A DNA stretch of 64,000 nucleotides from DASUCS01 sp041166745 (GCA_041166745.1 JBEEGH010000003.1:62001-126000); one strand, 5' to 3'; shown: positions 27,464 through 36,800, counted from the stretch's first letter. Notes: generated by a model from the sequence alone, not told the origin. Made by a program: numbers and translations.

Positions 27464-28306
27464 ATGACTGACGAGCCTCGCGAAGGCATCGGTTCAGACG
27501 TCTGGCGAGACCACCTCGACGCCGCCGAGCGAGATCGCCTGACCAAGATCCTCGAGGATCAAGCCGGGGATCCGTTCCTGCGCCGTGTGGCGGCGCGGTC
27601 GATCGAGTTGATGGTCGTTCGACACGGCGATCGGATCCTCGAGCTCGGTTGTGGGAGCGGGGTACTCCTGCCTCCCCTCGCCGAAGCGGCCCGTGATGGC
27701 ACTGTCGTGGGCGTCGACTACTCCACCGAAATGCTCCAGGAAGCGCGACGCAGCGTTCTCGAGCACGAGTTCAGCGAGCAGGTGTCGGTCGTGAAGTGCA
27801 TCGCCTCCGATCTGCCGTTCGGCGACTCGACCTTCGACGCAGCTCACGTCGAACGCGTCCTCATGCACCTCGAGGATCCGGACTCGGCGATTTGCGAGAT
27901 GCGCCGCGTGGTGCGTCCGGGCGGATGGGTCGTCGCAGCCGAGCCTGACACGCTCGGCATTCGCATCGATCATCCTCTGGATCCCGAGGCAATGACGATG
28001 ATCGCGATGCATGACGTCTCGTCAGTGCGGAACCCGGGGATCGGGCTGGAGCTCAATCGGCGGTTCGCCATTGCTGGCCTTGTCGATCGTCGCGTCGAGC
28101 CGCTGACGGACTTCGACCCGAACTACGACCCGATTGCCGTGGCAGGCGATCGCGCGGCCGCATCCGAACTCGTGGCGCAGGGGACACTCGATGCCGACCG
28201 AGCCGCGGCGGCGCTTGCGTACCTTCGGCAAGCCGCCGCGAACGGAACCTACGCATGGTTGGGAACGATGGTCGTCGTCGCGGGGCGGGTGCCCGACGAC
28301 GGCTGA
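27464..28306 (+). CDS. Class I SAM-dependent methyltransferase
   Basis: A 280-residue methyltransferase of the UbiE/Methyltransf_11 type: ILELGCGSGVLLPPLAEAA for SAM binding, VVGVDYSTEMLQEARRSV, and VERVLMHLEDPDSAICEMRR followed by VVRPGGWVVAAEPD. Residues after 180 form an acceptor region without an obvious substrate signature. About 105 bases without a gene precede it. It may share a transcript with the GH13 gene 23 bases downstream, but no pathway link is apparent. Confidence 0.88.
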   Translation: MTDEPREGIGSDVWRDHLDAAERDRLTKILEDQAGDPFLRRVAARSIELMVVRHGDRILELGCGSGVLLPPLAEAARDGTVVGVDYSTEMLQEARRSVLEHEFSEQVSVVKCIASDLPFGDSTFDAAHVERVLMHLEDPDSAICEMRRVVRPGGWVVAAEPDTLGIRIDHPLDPEAMTMIAMHDVSSVRNPGIGLELNRRFAIAGLVDRRVEPLTDFDPNYDPIAVAGDRAAASELVAQGTLDADRAAAALAYLRQAAANGTYAWLGTMVVVAGRVPDDG

Positions 28307-28329
28307 GACGCGGCCCCTAGTGTCGGCGT

Positions 28330-29940
28330 ATGGCCCGAGGTTCGGTGGACGCCGTTGTGCCGTGGTGGAAATCCGGCGTCTTGTACCAGATCTATCCGCG
28401 TTCGTTCGCCGATTCGAACGCCGACGGGGTCGGCGATCTTCGGGGCATCATCGATCGGCTCGACTATCTGCAGTGGTTGGGCATCGACGCGATCTGGCTC
28501 AGCCCGATAACCGTGTCGCCGAACGCGGACTGGGGCTATGACGTCGCCGACTACTGCGACGTGCAGCCAGACCTCGGCACGCTCGAGTACTTCGACGAAT
28601 TGGTCGCGGCGGCCCACGCTCGTGCAATGCAGGTTGTGCTGGACTTCGTTCCGAACCACACGAGCGACCAACACGAATGGTTCGTCAACTCTCGGTCCTC
28701 GGCGACCTCACGCTTGCGCGATTGGTACGTCTGGGCCGATCCGGCCGCCGACGGCGGCGTTCCCAACAACTGGGTGAGCAGCTTCGGTGGACCGGCCTGG
28801 ACGTTGGACGTCGATACGCGCCAGTACTACCTCCACAACCACCTGAGCGAACAGCCAGATCTCAATTGGTGGAACGAGGAGGTTCGAGACACGTTCGACG
28901 ACATCCTTCGGTTCTGGTTCGACCGCGGCGTCGACGGGTTCCGGATCGACGTGTGCAACATCATCGTCAAAGACGCCGAGTTGCGCGACAACCCGCCCGC
29001 GACGACAGACGACCCGTTGGACATGCAGCTCTTCGGACAGCGCTTCGTCTACAACGGCAACCGACCGGAGTTGCACGATGTCTTACGGCGGTGGCGTCAG
29101 ATCGCCGAGTCGTACCAGCCACCCCGAGTGCTCCTCGGCGAGACGCCGGTCGACGACCTCACGACGTTGGGCGAGTACTACGGAGCGGACCTGGACGAGT
29201 TGCATCTCGCGTTCAACTTTCCGTTCATCAATGCGCCGTTCGACGGGGCCGTGATGCGGGACATCGTGGAACGCACGGAAGCGCAGTTGCCGTCGGGAAG
29301 CTGGCCGGCATGGACCGGCTCGAATCACGACATGTCACGGTTCGCCACCCGCTGGGCGGATGGCGACGAGCGCAAGGCGCGGGCCGCGCTCGTGATGCTC
29401 CTCGGTCTGCGGGGTACTCCTGTGCTGTATCAGGGCGATGAGATCGGGTTGTGCGACTCGAAGGTCACGCCGCCAGATCTGCGAGATCCGCTCGGGATTC
29501 GGTTCTGGCCGGCATACGCAGGGCGAGACGGAATGCGAACCCCGATGTCGTGGACGGACGGCCCGGGCGGCGGCTTCACCGATCCCGACAGCAAACCCTG
29601 GCTGCCCCTCGGCGACACTGCACGCAACGTCGAGAACCAGCGGACGGACCCGACATCCATGCTGCGACTCGCTCGAGACCTCATTGCGCTGCGCAAACAG
29701 ACCTCCGATCTGTCCGTCGGGTCGTACGAACCGCTGCCGACTCCGATCGATGTATGGGGATGGCGAAGAGGTGATGGCCACGCCGTGATCGTCAACTGTT
29801 CCGACGATCATGTCGCAGTCGACACCCTCGAGGGACGGGTCTGCATAGGTACCGATCGAGCACGTGACGGTGAAACCTTCGGTGGGTCGCTGCACCTCCG
29901 CGGCTGGGAAGCGCTTGTGGCCGAGATCGCGCCAACGTGA
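28330..29940 (+). CDS. GH13 alpha-glucosidase / oligo-1,6-glucosidase-like enzyme
   Basis: A 536-residue glycoside hydrolase family 13 enzyme with all catalytic residues: nucleophile Asp207 in GFRIDV, acid/base Glu271 in LLGET and Asp334 in SNHD. Region I is DFVPNHTSDQHEWF, and the N terminus WWKSGVLYQIYPRSFADSNA is typical of alpha-glucosidases and trehalose-cleaving or sucrose-type enzymes. There is no signal peptide, so it acts on imported oligosaccharides in the cytoplasm. Its stop overlaps the next gene by 4 bases. No transporter is adjacent. Confidence 0.92.
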   Translation: MARGSVDAVVPWWKSGVLYQIYPRSFADSNADGVGDLRGIIDRLDYLQWLGIDAIWLSPITVSPNADWGYDVADYCDVQPDLGTLEYFDELVAAAHARAMQVVLDFVPNHTSDQHEWFVNSRSSATSRLRDWYVWADPAADGGVPNNWVSSFGGPAWTLDVDTRQYYLHNHLSEQPDLNWWNEEVRDTFDDILRFWFDRGVDGFRIDVCNIIVKDAELRDNPPATTDDPLDMQLFGQRFVYNGNRPELHDVLRRWRQIAESYQPPRVLLGETPVDDLTTLGEYYGADLDELHLAFNFPFINAPFDGAVMRDIVERTEAQLPSGSWPAWTGSNHDMSRFATRWADGDERKARAALVMLLGLRGTPVLYQGDEIGLCDSKVTPPDLRDPLGIRFWPAYAGRDGMRTPMSWTDGPGGGFTDPDSKPWLPLGDTARNVENQRTDPTSMLRLARDLIALRKQTSDLSVGSYEPLPTPIDVWGWRRGDGHAVIVNCSDDHVAVDTLEGRVCIGTDRARDGETFGGSLHLRGWEALVAEIAPT

Positions 29941-30833
29941 AGACGACCTCCCTGTCCGAATGCAAGCGGCTCTGGGACACCGTCGGCTGGTGTGTGGTCG
30001 AAGGCGTCATCCCTCCCGACGATCTCGCAGCGGCTCAGCGCGCGCTGCCGGCGTTGTTCCCCACGGCGGACGAATTCGCGGCGGACGCCGAGCCCGAGCG
30101 CAACGTGGCATTTCGCGAGCCGGACGGCGCGCCGAAGCCCCAGTTTCCGTTCAGCGCCGGAGCGCTCAACCGAGTCGTCCTGCACGACGCCATGCTCGAA
30201 CTCGCGGAACTGTTGTTGAACACCGACGATCTACGCCTCTACCAAGCGATGGCCAATGCGAAGTACTCCGACGGCGCGCCGGACTACGACCAGCTGTTGC
30301 ACGTCGACTACGCAAACCACACGTTGGTGGTGCCGCGGGCGGACGATGGCTATCAACTGCTCGAGACGTTCGTGTTTCTCAGCGACGTCACGCCGGAGAC
30401 CGCGGCGACGCGGTTCGTGTCGCGCGAGCACACCGCCGACATCCCGGTCGAGCGCACCTACCTGCATCTTGAGGAGTACGCGCATCTCTATGCACATGAG
30501 GAGAGCGCGTCTGGTCCGGCCGGGTCGGTGCTCGTCTACCGCCCGGACGTCTTTCACCGCGGTGTCCCGCTCACGGCGAAGAGGGCCGCCCGGTTCATGC
30601 TTGCGGTCGCGTTCAAGCCTGCGGCCACCGACTGGATCGGGTTCCACGCGTTCCCCGCCCGTGCCGAGGACATGGCATGGCATCGATTCATGCGTCACGC
30701 CACGGTGCGCCAGCTCACCGTGTTGGGTTTTCCGAAGCCGGGTGACGCGTACTGGACGCCAGACACGCTTGCGGGGGTTGCGGCCCGGTACCCGTCGCTC
30801 GACATGACGCCATGGAGCGAGGCGACGCGTTGA
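29937..30833 (+). CDS. Phytanoyl-CoA dioxygenase (PhyH) family protein
   Basis: A 298-residue Fe(II)/2-oxoglutarate dioxygenase-fold protein. The facial triad appears to be His122 and Asp124 (LLHVDYANHTLVVPR) with His207 in VFHRGVPL, followed by Arg for co-substrate binding (AKRAARFMLAV). Substrates of such enzymes range from phytanoyl-CoA to halogenated or sugar-like natural products. Translational coupling to the GH13 gene (GTGA) is unusual and hints that the two act on related material. Confidence 0.82.
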   Translation: MKTTSLSECKRLWDTVGWCVVEGVIPPDDLAAAQRALPALFPTADEFAADAEPERNVAFREPDGAPKPQFPFSAGALNRVVLHDAMLELAELLLNTDDLRLYQAMANAKYSDGAPDYDQLLHVDYANHTLVVPRADDGYQLLETFVFLSDVTPETAATRFVSREHTADIPVERTYLHLEEYAHLYAHEESASGPAGSVLVYRPDVFHRGVPLTAKRAARFMLAVAFKPAATDWIGFHAFPARAEDMAWHRFMRHATVRQLTVLGFPKPGDAYWTPDTLAGVAARYPSLDMTPWSEATR

Positions 30834-30871
30834 GCCAGCCGGCCTGTACCACCAACTAGGGTCCCGCCCTC

Positions 30872-32905
30872 GTGGCCGTCTCGCTCGTGGAAACCGAAGA
30901 CGCTGTGCCGACCGTCCCTGTCGACGGTTCGAACCTGCGACCGCGGCTGATCGCGCTCAGCTTCTTGATGCTGTTTCTCGAACTGGCGCTGATCCGGTGG
31001 ACAGCGTCGAACAACGTCCACCTGGCCTACCTGACGAACTTCGTGCTGATGGCCAGCTTCCTCGGCATCGGCATCGGCTTCCTTCGGGCACACTCCGATC
31101 GGGATCTGTTTCCGTGGACACCAGCGGCGCTCGCGTTGCTCATCGCGTTCGTGGTCGTGTTTCCGATCTCGTTCAGCACGAGCGCCAACCACCTGGAAGG
31201 CGGATTCGATTGGGCCCCGCTGCCGCGCTGGATCAGCCTGAGCGCGATTTTCGTCCTCACGGTTGCGGTCATGGCCTGCGCCGGCAATGGCGTGGCGAGG
31301 ACGTTCATCCGGTTCGAGCCGCTCGAGGCATACCGGCTCGACATCCTCGGAAGCATCGCCGGCATCGTCGTGTTCTCGGCGCTTGCCTTTCTCGAGCTGC
31401 CGCCCATCGCGTGGGCCACGATCGTCGCCGCATTGTTGATGCTGCTCCTTCGCGTTCGCTGGCAACTGCTCGCCCTCGTGGTCGTTCTCGTTCTCCTCGG
31501 GATCGAATCGCTTGCGACGAACGACCATTGGTCGCCGTACTACAAGGTGACCGCGAACTTCTTCCCCACGACCGCGGTCGCCGGGGTGAGCACGCATGAT
31601 GTGCTCGAGATCTCGGCCAACAACATCCCGCACCAAACGGCGTACCCCGTGGCGACGCTGCACCAGATCGAGCCGTTCTACTTCCTGCCGTACAAACATC
31701 TCGGCGACGATGGGCCCGGCCGGGTGCTGATCGTCGGGGCCGGCAACGGCAACGACGTTGCCGTCGCGCTCGAGCAAGGCGCGGAGCACGTCGACGCGGT
31801 CGAGATCGATCCGGTGATCCAGTCGCTCGGCAGCGAGCATCACCCCGACCACCCATATCAAGACCCGCGGGTGACCGTGCACATCAACGACGGCCGCGCC
31901 TTCATCCAGCAGAACGATCAGCACTACGACCTCATTCTCTTCGCGCTGCCGGATTCGCTGACGTTGTTGGCGGGGCAGGGGAGTCTGCGGCTGGAGAACT
32001 ACCTCTTCACCACCGAGTCGATGCAAACGGTCAGGGAGCACTTGAATCCGGGCGGCACGTTCGCCATGTACAACTACTACGAGCCCTTCTTGGTGGACCG
32101 GTACGCGTCCACGCTCGAACACACCTATGGCGCCGCGCCGTGCGTCGAGTTGGGCGACGCGCTGGCGGCCCGCCGCCAAGCCGTGATCACCGCTGGGGTG
32201 GGTGCGACGCGTAGCTGCGACGCGCAGTGGGTCGGCGAGCACATTCAGATCCCGACAGACGACTACCCGTTCCCGTACCTGAGGACGCGGACCATTCCTT
32301 CGTTCTACTGGCAGACCCTCGTGTTGATGCTGGTGGCCTCGCTCGTTCTCATTCGAGTGGCCGGCGGCCCGCTTCGAGCAATGACCCAATACACCGACCT
32401 CGCACTGATGGGCGGCGCGTTCCTGTTGCTCGAGACGAAGAACGTCGTCCAGTTCGCGCTTCTGTTCGGGACCACTTGGCTCGTGAACTCACTCGTGTTC
32501 GCTGGCGTCTTGCTCAGCGTCTACGCCGCAATCGAAGCCGCGCGGCATGTCGAGCTTCCGCACCCACGACGGCTCTATCCCGTCTTGCTTGCGCTACTCG
32601 CGCTCGCATGGGCAGTTCCCCAGGACTCGCTGCTCTCGCTCTCGCCCGTACCGCGTTTCATCGCGGCCGTCGCGCTTGCATTCGCACCGATCTTCGTTGC
32701 GAATCTCGTGTTTGCGCAGCGATTTCGCCAGGCGGGCTCCGCCACCACGGCGTTTGCGGCGAACCTGCTCGGCGCGATCGTCGGCGGGATGGTCGAGTAC
32801 CTCGCGCTGATCACGGGCTACCGGTTCTTGTTGATCGTCGTCGGCGCGCTGTACGCGCTCGCGTTCCTCACCACACCGCGTGCCGTAGCGGCGGCGGCCA
32901 CCTGA
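30872..32905 (+). CDS. Membrane protein with central spermidine-synthase-like domain
   Basis: A 677-residue protein with about seven N-terminal membrane helices (first: LIALSFLMLFLELALI), a soluble spermidine-synthase/methyltransferase-like domain at about 270-470 (VLIVGAGNGNDVAVALEQGA, then DAVEIDPVIQSLG and VHINDGRAFIQ), and about six C-terminal helices. The aminopropyltransferase catalytic Asp region is FALPDS, where true synthases have a D-x-T/S-D-P motif. Fused membrane forms are common in actinobacteria and their product is not established. GTG 30872 is the assumed start. Confidence 0.82.
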   Translation: MAVSLVETEDAVPTVPVDGSNLRPRLIALSFLMLFLELALIRWTASNNVHLAYLTNFVLMASFLGIGIGFLRAHSDRDLFPWTPAALALLIAFVVVFPISFSTSANHLEGGFDWAPLPRWISLSAIFVLTVAVMACAGNGVARTFIRFEPLEAYRLDILGSIAGIVVFSALAFLELPPIAWATIVAALLMLLLRVRWQLLALVVVLVLLGIESLATNDHWSPYYKVTANFFPTTAVAGVSTHDVLEISANNIPHQTAYPVATLHQIEPFYFLPYKHLGDDGPGRVLIVGAGNGNDVAVALEQGAEHVDAVEIDPVIQSLGSEHHPDHPYQDPRVTVHINDGRAFIQQNDQHYDLILFALPDSLTLLAGQGSLRLENYLFTTESMQTVREHLNPGGTFAMYNYYEPFLVDRYASTLEHTYGAAPCVELGDALAARRQAVITAGVGATRSCDAQWVGEHIQIPTDDYPFPYLRTRTIPSFYWQTLVLMLVASLVLIRVAGGPLRAMTQYTDLALMGGAFLLLETKNVVQFALLFGTTWLVNSLVFAGVLLSVYAAIEAARHVELPHPRRLYPVLLALLALAWAVPQDSLLSLSPVPRFIAAVALAFAPIFVANLVFAQRFRQAGSATTAFAANLLGAIVGGMVEYLALITGYRFLLIVVGALYALAFLTTPRAVAAAAT

Positions 32906-32918
32906 CAGACCCTGCCGG

Positions 32919-33188
32919 CTACGTCCGATCGGTCAGCAGGGCACGCCCGAGCACGTACATCGCCTGACGGGCCGCGAGATCGAGCGGAGCGTCACGGCAC
33001 CCGTCCTCGGCCAAGGTCAACGCCAACTCGATCGGGACCTCGTTGCCGGCGGCGCGCGTTCGGATTGCCTCCGCCGCGTCGGTCAACGAGTTGCCGGTGA
33101 TCGCTAGCTCCAGCGCCAGCGCGTAGATGTCGTCGGCACACGGTTCCGTCGCCGCCCGGGTTGCATCAGCAACCTCGTCGGATGTCAC
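32919..33188 (-). CDS. Hypothetical small helical protein
   Basis: An 89-residue protein starting TSDEVADATRAATEPCADDI after a GTG that overlaps the upstream gene's stop (GTGA, 33185-33188). It is acidic, predicted all-helical, with two Cys (about 18 and 65) and no motif I recognise. It is the third gene of a run of three small coupled genes (33747 to 32919); a role with the STAS-like protein upstream is likely on position alone. Confidence 0.6.
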   Translation of the reverse strand: MTSDEVADATRAATEPCADDIYALALELAITGNSLTDAAEAIRTRAAGNEVPIELALTLAEDGCRDAPLDLAARQAMYVLGRALLTDRT

Positions 33189-33511
33189 GCAGCGGGCTCC
33201 TCGACGACAGCGTCGAGCAACTGCACGCTGTCGGTGCGTAGGACGCGTCGGAGCCGGTCGCTGATTCCACGCATGGCGACCTTTCGCGCCTTGCACTCAT
33301 CGCGGATCACGGCTTGAGCCGAATGGGCGATGTACAACGCCTCGCCGACGTCGAACACCAACGCGCTACAACCCGCAGTGAGTTTGGCGAGCGCATTGCG
33401 CAGCGGGAATGCATCGTCGGCATCGAGATCACGCAGGAGTCGGATCGTCGCCAGGTCGTTGGTGCACGTGACCGACCAGGCTTCGTCTGGCGCGTCGTCG
33501 ATGGCGCTCAT
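33185..33511 (-). CDS. Small STAS-like hypothetical protein
   Basis: A 108-residue protein with the alternation expected of a STAS/anti-anti-sigma fold: ATIRLLRDLDADDAFPLRNA, then KLTAGCSALVFDVGEALYIA, then AQAVIRDECKARKVAMRGIS. The phosphorylatable Ser position of classic SpoIIAA proteins is not clear, and GEALYIAHS replaces the usual FxDSSG. I infer a regulatory or scaffold role. It overlaps both neighbours by 4 bases. Confidence 0.55.
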   Translation of the reverse strand: MSAIDDAPDEAWSVTCTNDLATIRLLRDLDADDAFPLRNALAKLTAGCSALVFDVGEALYIAHSAQAVIRDECKARKVAMRGISDRLRRVLRTDSVQLLDAVVEEPAA

Positions 33512-33747
33512 CGTCGCTGCTGACTTCGCACCGGGATCTCCCGGAAGGGGGCGTCGATGAGCACCTGGAAGACGGCGTCGTTCGGCTGGCTGGGCTCGTT
33601 CAGCTGACGCAGGAAGTTCTTCAGCGCGGCGCGCGCCGGAGCGACGTGGGCGCCACCGAGGCCGGCCGAACGGCTCAAAGCTTCCTTCGCGGCCGTGACT
33701 CTTACGCGGCGAGCCGCCTTTTCTTGTTCAGTCGGCATGCTCGGCAT
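33508..33747 (-). CDS. Hypothetical protein
   Basis: A 79-residue basic protein (start ATG 33747, preceded by GAGAGGCG). It has a helical N-terminal part (PTEQEKAARRVRVTAAKEAL) and a C-terminal part LIDAPFREIPVRSQQRR. It may be a small nucleic-acid or partner-binding protein; no family is recognised. First gene of the three-gene set. The 137 bases upstream hold its promoter, but I cannot point to a specific -10. Confidence 0.5.
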   Translation of the reverse strand: MPSMPTEQEKAARRVRVTAAKEALSRSAGLGGAHVAPARAALKNFLRQLNEPSQPNDAVFQVLIDAPFREIPVRSQQRR

Positions 33748-33884
33748 GGATACGCGCCTCTCGATCTCAACGGACAACGAAGAGGCGTCAGGACCTAGGG
33801 CGCAGCGAACCGAGCACCACGCGACGAGGCGTCCCTCCAGGAACCGCCCACGTTACCGGGTCTTACGCCGCGAACGGGCAGGGG

Positions 33885-34253
33885 CTAGGCGGTCGCGGCC
33901 ATCAGCCGCTCGCGCAGGAGCGCAATGGCCGCGAGCTTCTGATCGAGCTGCTCGGGGGACGAGCGCTTACGCGTCCGCTTCTCGAGATCGTCGAGCCGGC
34001 CGCTCTCCTCCGTGCGCAGGCTGCGCTGCTCCACCGCGGGCCTCGACTGCAGGGCCAGGAGAAATGCGTTGAACGCATCTCGGGCGTGCCCGAGGTCGAG
34101 TTCGTTCGCGATGTACGCGAAGGATCGTGGATGGCTGCGCAACTCGATGACGCGAGCGCTGACTGCAGTGTCTGCAGCCTTCTTGCGGGCGGGCGCCTTC
34201 TTGGGAATCGCCTTCTTGGGAGTCGATCGGCGCGGCGCCGATGAGCTCGTCAC
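33885..34253 (-). CDS. Lys/Ala-rich N-tail hypothetical protein coupled to cspA
   Basis: A 122-residue protein with a histone-like basic tail (RRSTPKKAIPKKAPARKKAA) followed by a helical region (SARVIELRSHPRSFAYIANE ... LALQSRPAVEQRSLRTEESG) and a charged end. Its GTG start overlaps the cspA stop (34250-34253), so the two are translated together. The tail suggests nucleic-acid binding; the helical part has an HTH-like pattern (SFAYIANELDLGHARDAFNA). No known family assigned. Confidence 0.6.
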   Translation of the reverse strand: MTSSSAPRRSTPKKAIPKKAPARKKAADTAVSARVIELRSHPRSFAYIANELDLGHARDAFNAFLLALQSRPAVEQRSLRTEESGRLDDLEKRTRKRSSPEQLDQKLAAIALLRERLMAATA

Positions 34254-34453
34254 ACTGGCCGGACTTTGGCGGCCTTCGGGCCCTTCTGCCCGGCTTCGAC
34301 GGCGAACTCGACCTTCTGGCCCTCGGTCAGCTCGCGGTAACCCTGCGTGTCGATATCAGAGTGGTGCACGAAGACATCGGCACTGCCGTCTTCGGGTGCG
34401 ATGAATCCGAATCCCTTTGTGGCGTTGAACCACTTGACGGTTCCTACGGGCAT
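34250..34453 (-). CDS. cspA: Cold shock protein CspA
   Basis: A 67-residue cold-shock domain protein with RNP1-type GFGFIAPED and RNP2-type DVFVHHSDI, both intact, and the normal N terminus MPVGTVKWFNATKG. It binds single-stranded RNA/DNA as an RNA chaperone. ATG 34453 has AAGGAG 7-8 bases upstream. About 160 bases separate it from the divergent acyl-CoA dehydrogenase gene, enough for a structured 5' leader, although none is obvious. The downstream coupled Lys-rich gene is unusual. Confidence 0.95.
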   Translation of the reverse strand: MPVGTVKWFNATKGFGFIAPEDGSADVFVHHSDIDTQGYRELTEGQKVEFAVEAGQKGPKAAKVRPV

Positions 34454-34613
34454 TTCAACTCCTTGGTTCGCCGCGAGATGGCAAGCAATCGGAGTCGATG
34501 AAGAGACCAGTCGCTGTTCGGACGACAGCGCGGCACGCGCCGACCGGCGGCAACGGTAGCGGAAACCCGGCGCAACGGCGTCATCCACGGCAGCGAGGCC
34601 CTAGTTTCCGTTC

Positions 34614-35900
34614 GTGGACTTCGAGATTCCGAAAGACCTGGCCGATTACCTCGTCGAGCTCGACGAGTTCATCGAGCGGGAGATCAAACCGCTCGAAGAA
34701 CAAGACGACAACATCCGCTTCTTCGACCACCGTCGGGAGGACGCGCGCACCGACTGGGACCGTGGTGGCCTACCGAACGAGACATGGGAGCTCCTGCTCC
34801 ACGAGGCTCGTCGTCGGGCCGATGCCGCGGGGCACTACCGCTATCCGTTCCCGAAGGAATACGGCGGCAAGGACGGAACCAACCTCGGAATGGCCGTGAT
34901 CCGCGAGCACCTCGCGCGAAAGGGCCTCGGCTTGCATTGCGATCTCCAGAACGAGCACGCCATCGTCGGCAACAACGTCGGCCTCCTGCTGATGATCCTG
35001 TACGGCACCGACGAGCAGAAGGCCGAGTGGGTCGACGACCTCGCCGAAGGCCGCCGCGGCTTTGCGTTCGGCATCACCGAACCGGCACACGGCTCCGATG
35101 CCACCCACATGGAGACGTCCGCCGTTCGCGCCAAATCCTCCGACGGCTCGGACGAGTGGATCATCAACGGCGAGAAGACATGGAACACCGGGATCCACCG
35201 CGCGCAGTACGACATGATCATGGCCCGCACGAGCGGCCGTGCTGGCGACGGTGAAGGCATCACGGCCTTTCTCGTTCCCACGAAGAGCCCCGGCTTCGAG
35301 ATCGTCGAGTTCCTCTGGACCTTCAACATGCCGACCGACCACGCGCACATCCGGCTCACCGACGTGCGTGTTCCGCACAGCGCGATCTTCGGGGGAGAGG
35401 GGCGTGGCCTCCAGGTCGTGCAGCACTTCTTCAACGAGAACCGCATTCGTCAGGCGGCATCGAGTCTCGGTGCGGCGGAGTTCTGCATCGACCAGTCCGT
35501 CGAGTACGCCAAGGTGCGGGCGCCGTTCGGAAAACCACTGGCGACCAACCAGGCGATCCAGTTTCCGTTGGTCGAGTTGCACACGCAGTGCGAGATGCTC
35601 CGCGCGCTGATCCACAAGACGGCCTGGCTGATGGACAGAGACGGTCCGTTCTCGGTGTCCGACAAGGTGTCGATGTGCAACTACTGGTCGAACCGGCTGT
35701 GTTGCGAGGCCGCTGACCGCGCCATGCAAGTGCACGGCGGGCTCGGCTACTCCCGGCACAAGCCGTTCGAGCACATCTACCGACACCATCGCCGCTACCG
35801 GATCACCGAAGGCAGCGAGGAGATCCAGATGCGTCGCGTTGCGGGCTACCTGTTCGGGTTCATGAAGCAACAAGCGCCGAAGGGCGTCACCGTCTCGTAA
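34614..35900 (+). CDS. Acyl-CoA dehydrogenase
   Basis: A 428-residue flavin acyl-CoA dehydrogenase: FGITEPAHGSDATHMETSA and WIINGEKTWNTG in the middle domain, VPHSAIFGGEGRGLQVVQHF, the C-terminal helical domain with RAPFGKPLATNQAIQFPL, and QVHGGLGYSRHKPFEHIYRH near the end. Sub-family resemblance is to larger medium/aryl-CoA type enzymes (long N terminus, FADE-like). GTG 34614 is the assumed start. It probably serves beta-oxidation-like catabolism. It is followed 12 bases later by the MpaB-family gene. Confidence 0.9.
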   Translation: MDFEIPKDLADYLVELDEFIEREIKPLEEQDDNIRFFDHRREDARTDWDRGGLPNETWELLLHEARRRADAAGHYRYPFPKEYGGKDGTNLGMAVIREHLARKGLGLHCDLQNEHAIVGNNVGLLLMILYGTDEQKAEWVDDLAEGRRGFAFGITEPAHGSDATHMETSAVRAKSSDGSDEWIINGEKTWNTGIHRAQYDMIMARTSGRAGDGEGITAFLVPTKSPGFEIVEFLWTFNMPTDHAHIRLTDVRVPHSAIFGGEGRGLQVVQHFFNENRIRQAASSLGAAEFCIDQSVEYAKVRAPFGKPLATNQAIQFPLVELHTQCEMLRALIHKTAWLMDRDGPFSVSDKVSMCNYWSNRLCCEAADRAMQVHGGLGYSRHKPFEHIYRHHRRYRITEGSEEIQMRRVAGYLFGFMKQQAPKGVTVS

Positions 35901-35912
35901 TCCGCCGCATTC

Positions 35913-36797
35913 GTGTGGTTCACTGCCGAGGTGCAGGTTCCGAGCACGTTGCCCCTGACCAGGCAGTCCGTGTCGTGGCGGGTCAACGCCGAGCCGGTCG
36001 CCTTTCTCGGCGGTGGACGAGCGTTGCTGCTCCAGGTCGCACATCCGAAGGTGGCCGCTGGCGTCGAACAGCACTCGACGTACGCCACGGATCCCTGGGG
36101 ACGGTTGTTCCGCACCGTTGACGTGATGGCCAAGCTCGCGTTCGCCTCGCCCGAGGTCTCGGCCGCCCAGGCGAAGATGCTCGAGCGCATGCACCGACGC
36201 GTCACCGGCGTGACCGACGACGGCGAGGGCTACCGCGCCCTCGATCCCGACCTGCTGCTCTGGGTGTGGGCGACCCTCACCGACACCGCGCTGCTCATGT
36301 ATGAATCGGTGCGCCGGCCACTGTCGGCCGACAATCGAGCTCGCTACCACGAAGAGGCGAAACTGGTCGCTCATGCGTGCGGCGTGCCGAAGGACGTCTG
36401 CCCGCCGACATGGGACGACTTCACGATGTACTTCGACGGGGTCGTCGCTCGAGACCTACACGTGACCGCTGCGGGCCGGTCGGTTGCGCACGCCACGATG
36501 GTGCCGCCGCTGCCGCGCCCGCTGGGTCAGGTTGCCGCCGGCCCCAACCAACTCGTGACGGCCGGCTTCTTACCGCCCAACGTGCGGGCCGAATTCGGGT
36601 TCGAGTGGGACCACCACCGCGAACGGGAGTTGCAACGGCTTCTCCGTCGCTTCGCATTGGTCTATCGGGTGGCCCCGCGAGCGGTCCGCGAGCTCGGCTT
36701 GCGCCACGTGGTCCGGCGCGAGAAGCCATTGCAGTTCGCCTGGCTGCAGCGCCGCGGCGCGGAACTGACCGCGCATCGGATGTCGGAGATCGCCTGA
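35913..36797 (+). CDS. MpaB family oxygenase (DUF2236)
   Basis: A 294-residue protein of the ER-bound oxygenase MpaB/rubber-oxygenase (Lcp-like) superfamily: GGGRALLLQVAHPKVAAGVE, WGRLFRTVDVMAKLAF, HRRVTGVTDDGEGYRALDPD and LLWVWATLTDTALLMYE, which carry the conserved Arg/His positions that bind heme in Lcp. A C-terminal helical part follows. Family members are oxidases of largely unknown substrates. It lies just after the acyl-CoA dehydrogenase gene. Confidence 0.82.
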   Translation: MWFTAEVQVPSTLPLTRQSVSWRVNAEPVAFLGGGRALLLQVAHPKVAAGVEQHSTYATDPWGRLFRTVDVMAKLAFASPEVSAAQAKMLERMHRRVTGVTDDGEGYRALDPDLLLWVWATLTDTALLMYESVRRPLSADNRARYHEEAKLVAHACGVPKDVCPPTWDDFTMYFDGVVARDLHVTAAGRSVAHATMVPPLPRPLGQVAAGPNQLVTAGFLPPNVRAEFGFEWDHHRERELQRLLRRFALVYRVAPRAVRELGLRHVVRREKPLQFAWLQRRGAELTAHRMSEIA

Positions 36798-36800
36798 GGA

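Noticed and set aside
30695..32389. 564-codon open frame antisense to the spermidine-synthase-like gene
   Set aside because: No domain pattern, composition typical of an antisense frame, and the opposite strand carries a clear membrane protein.
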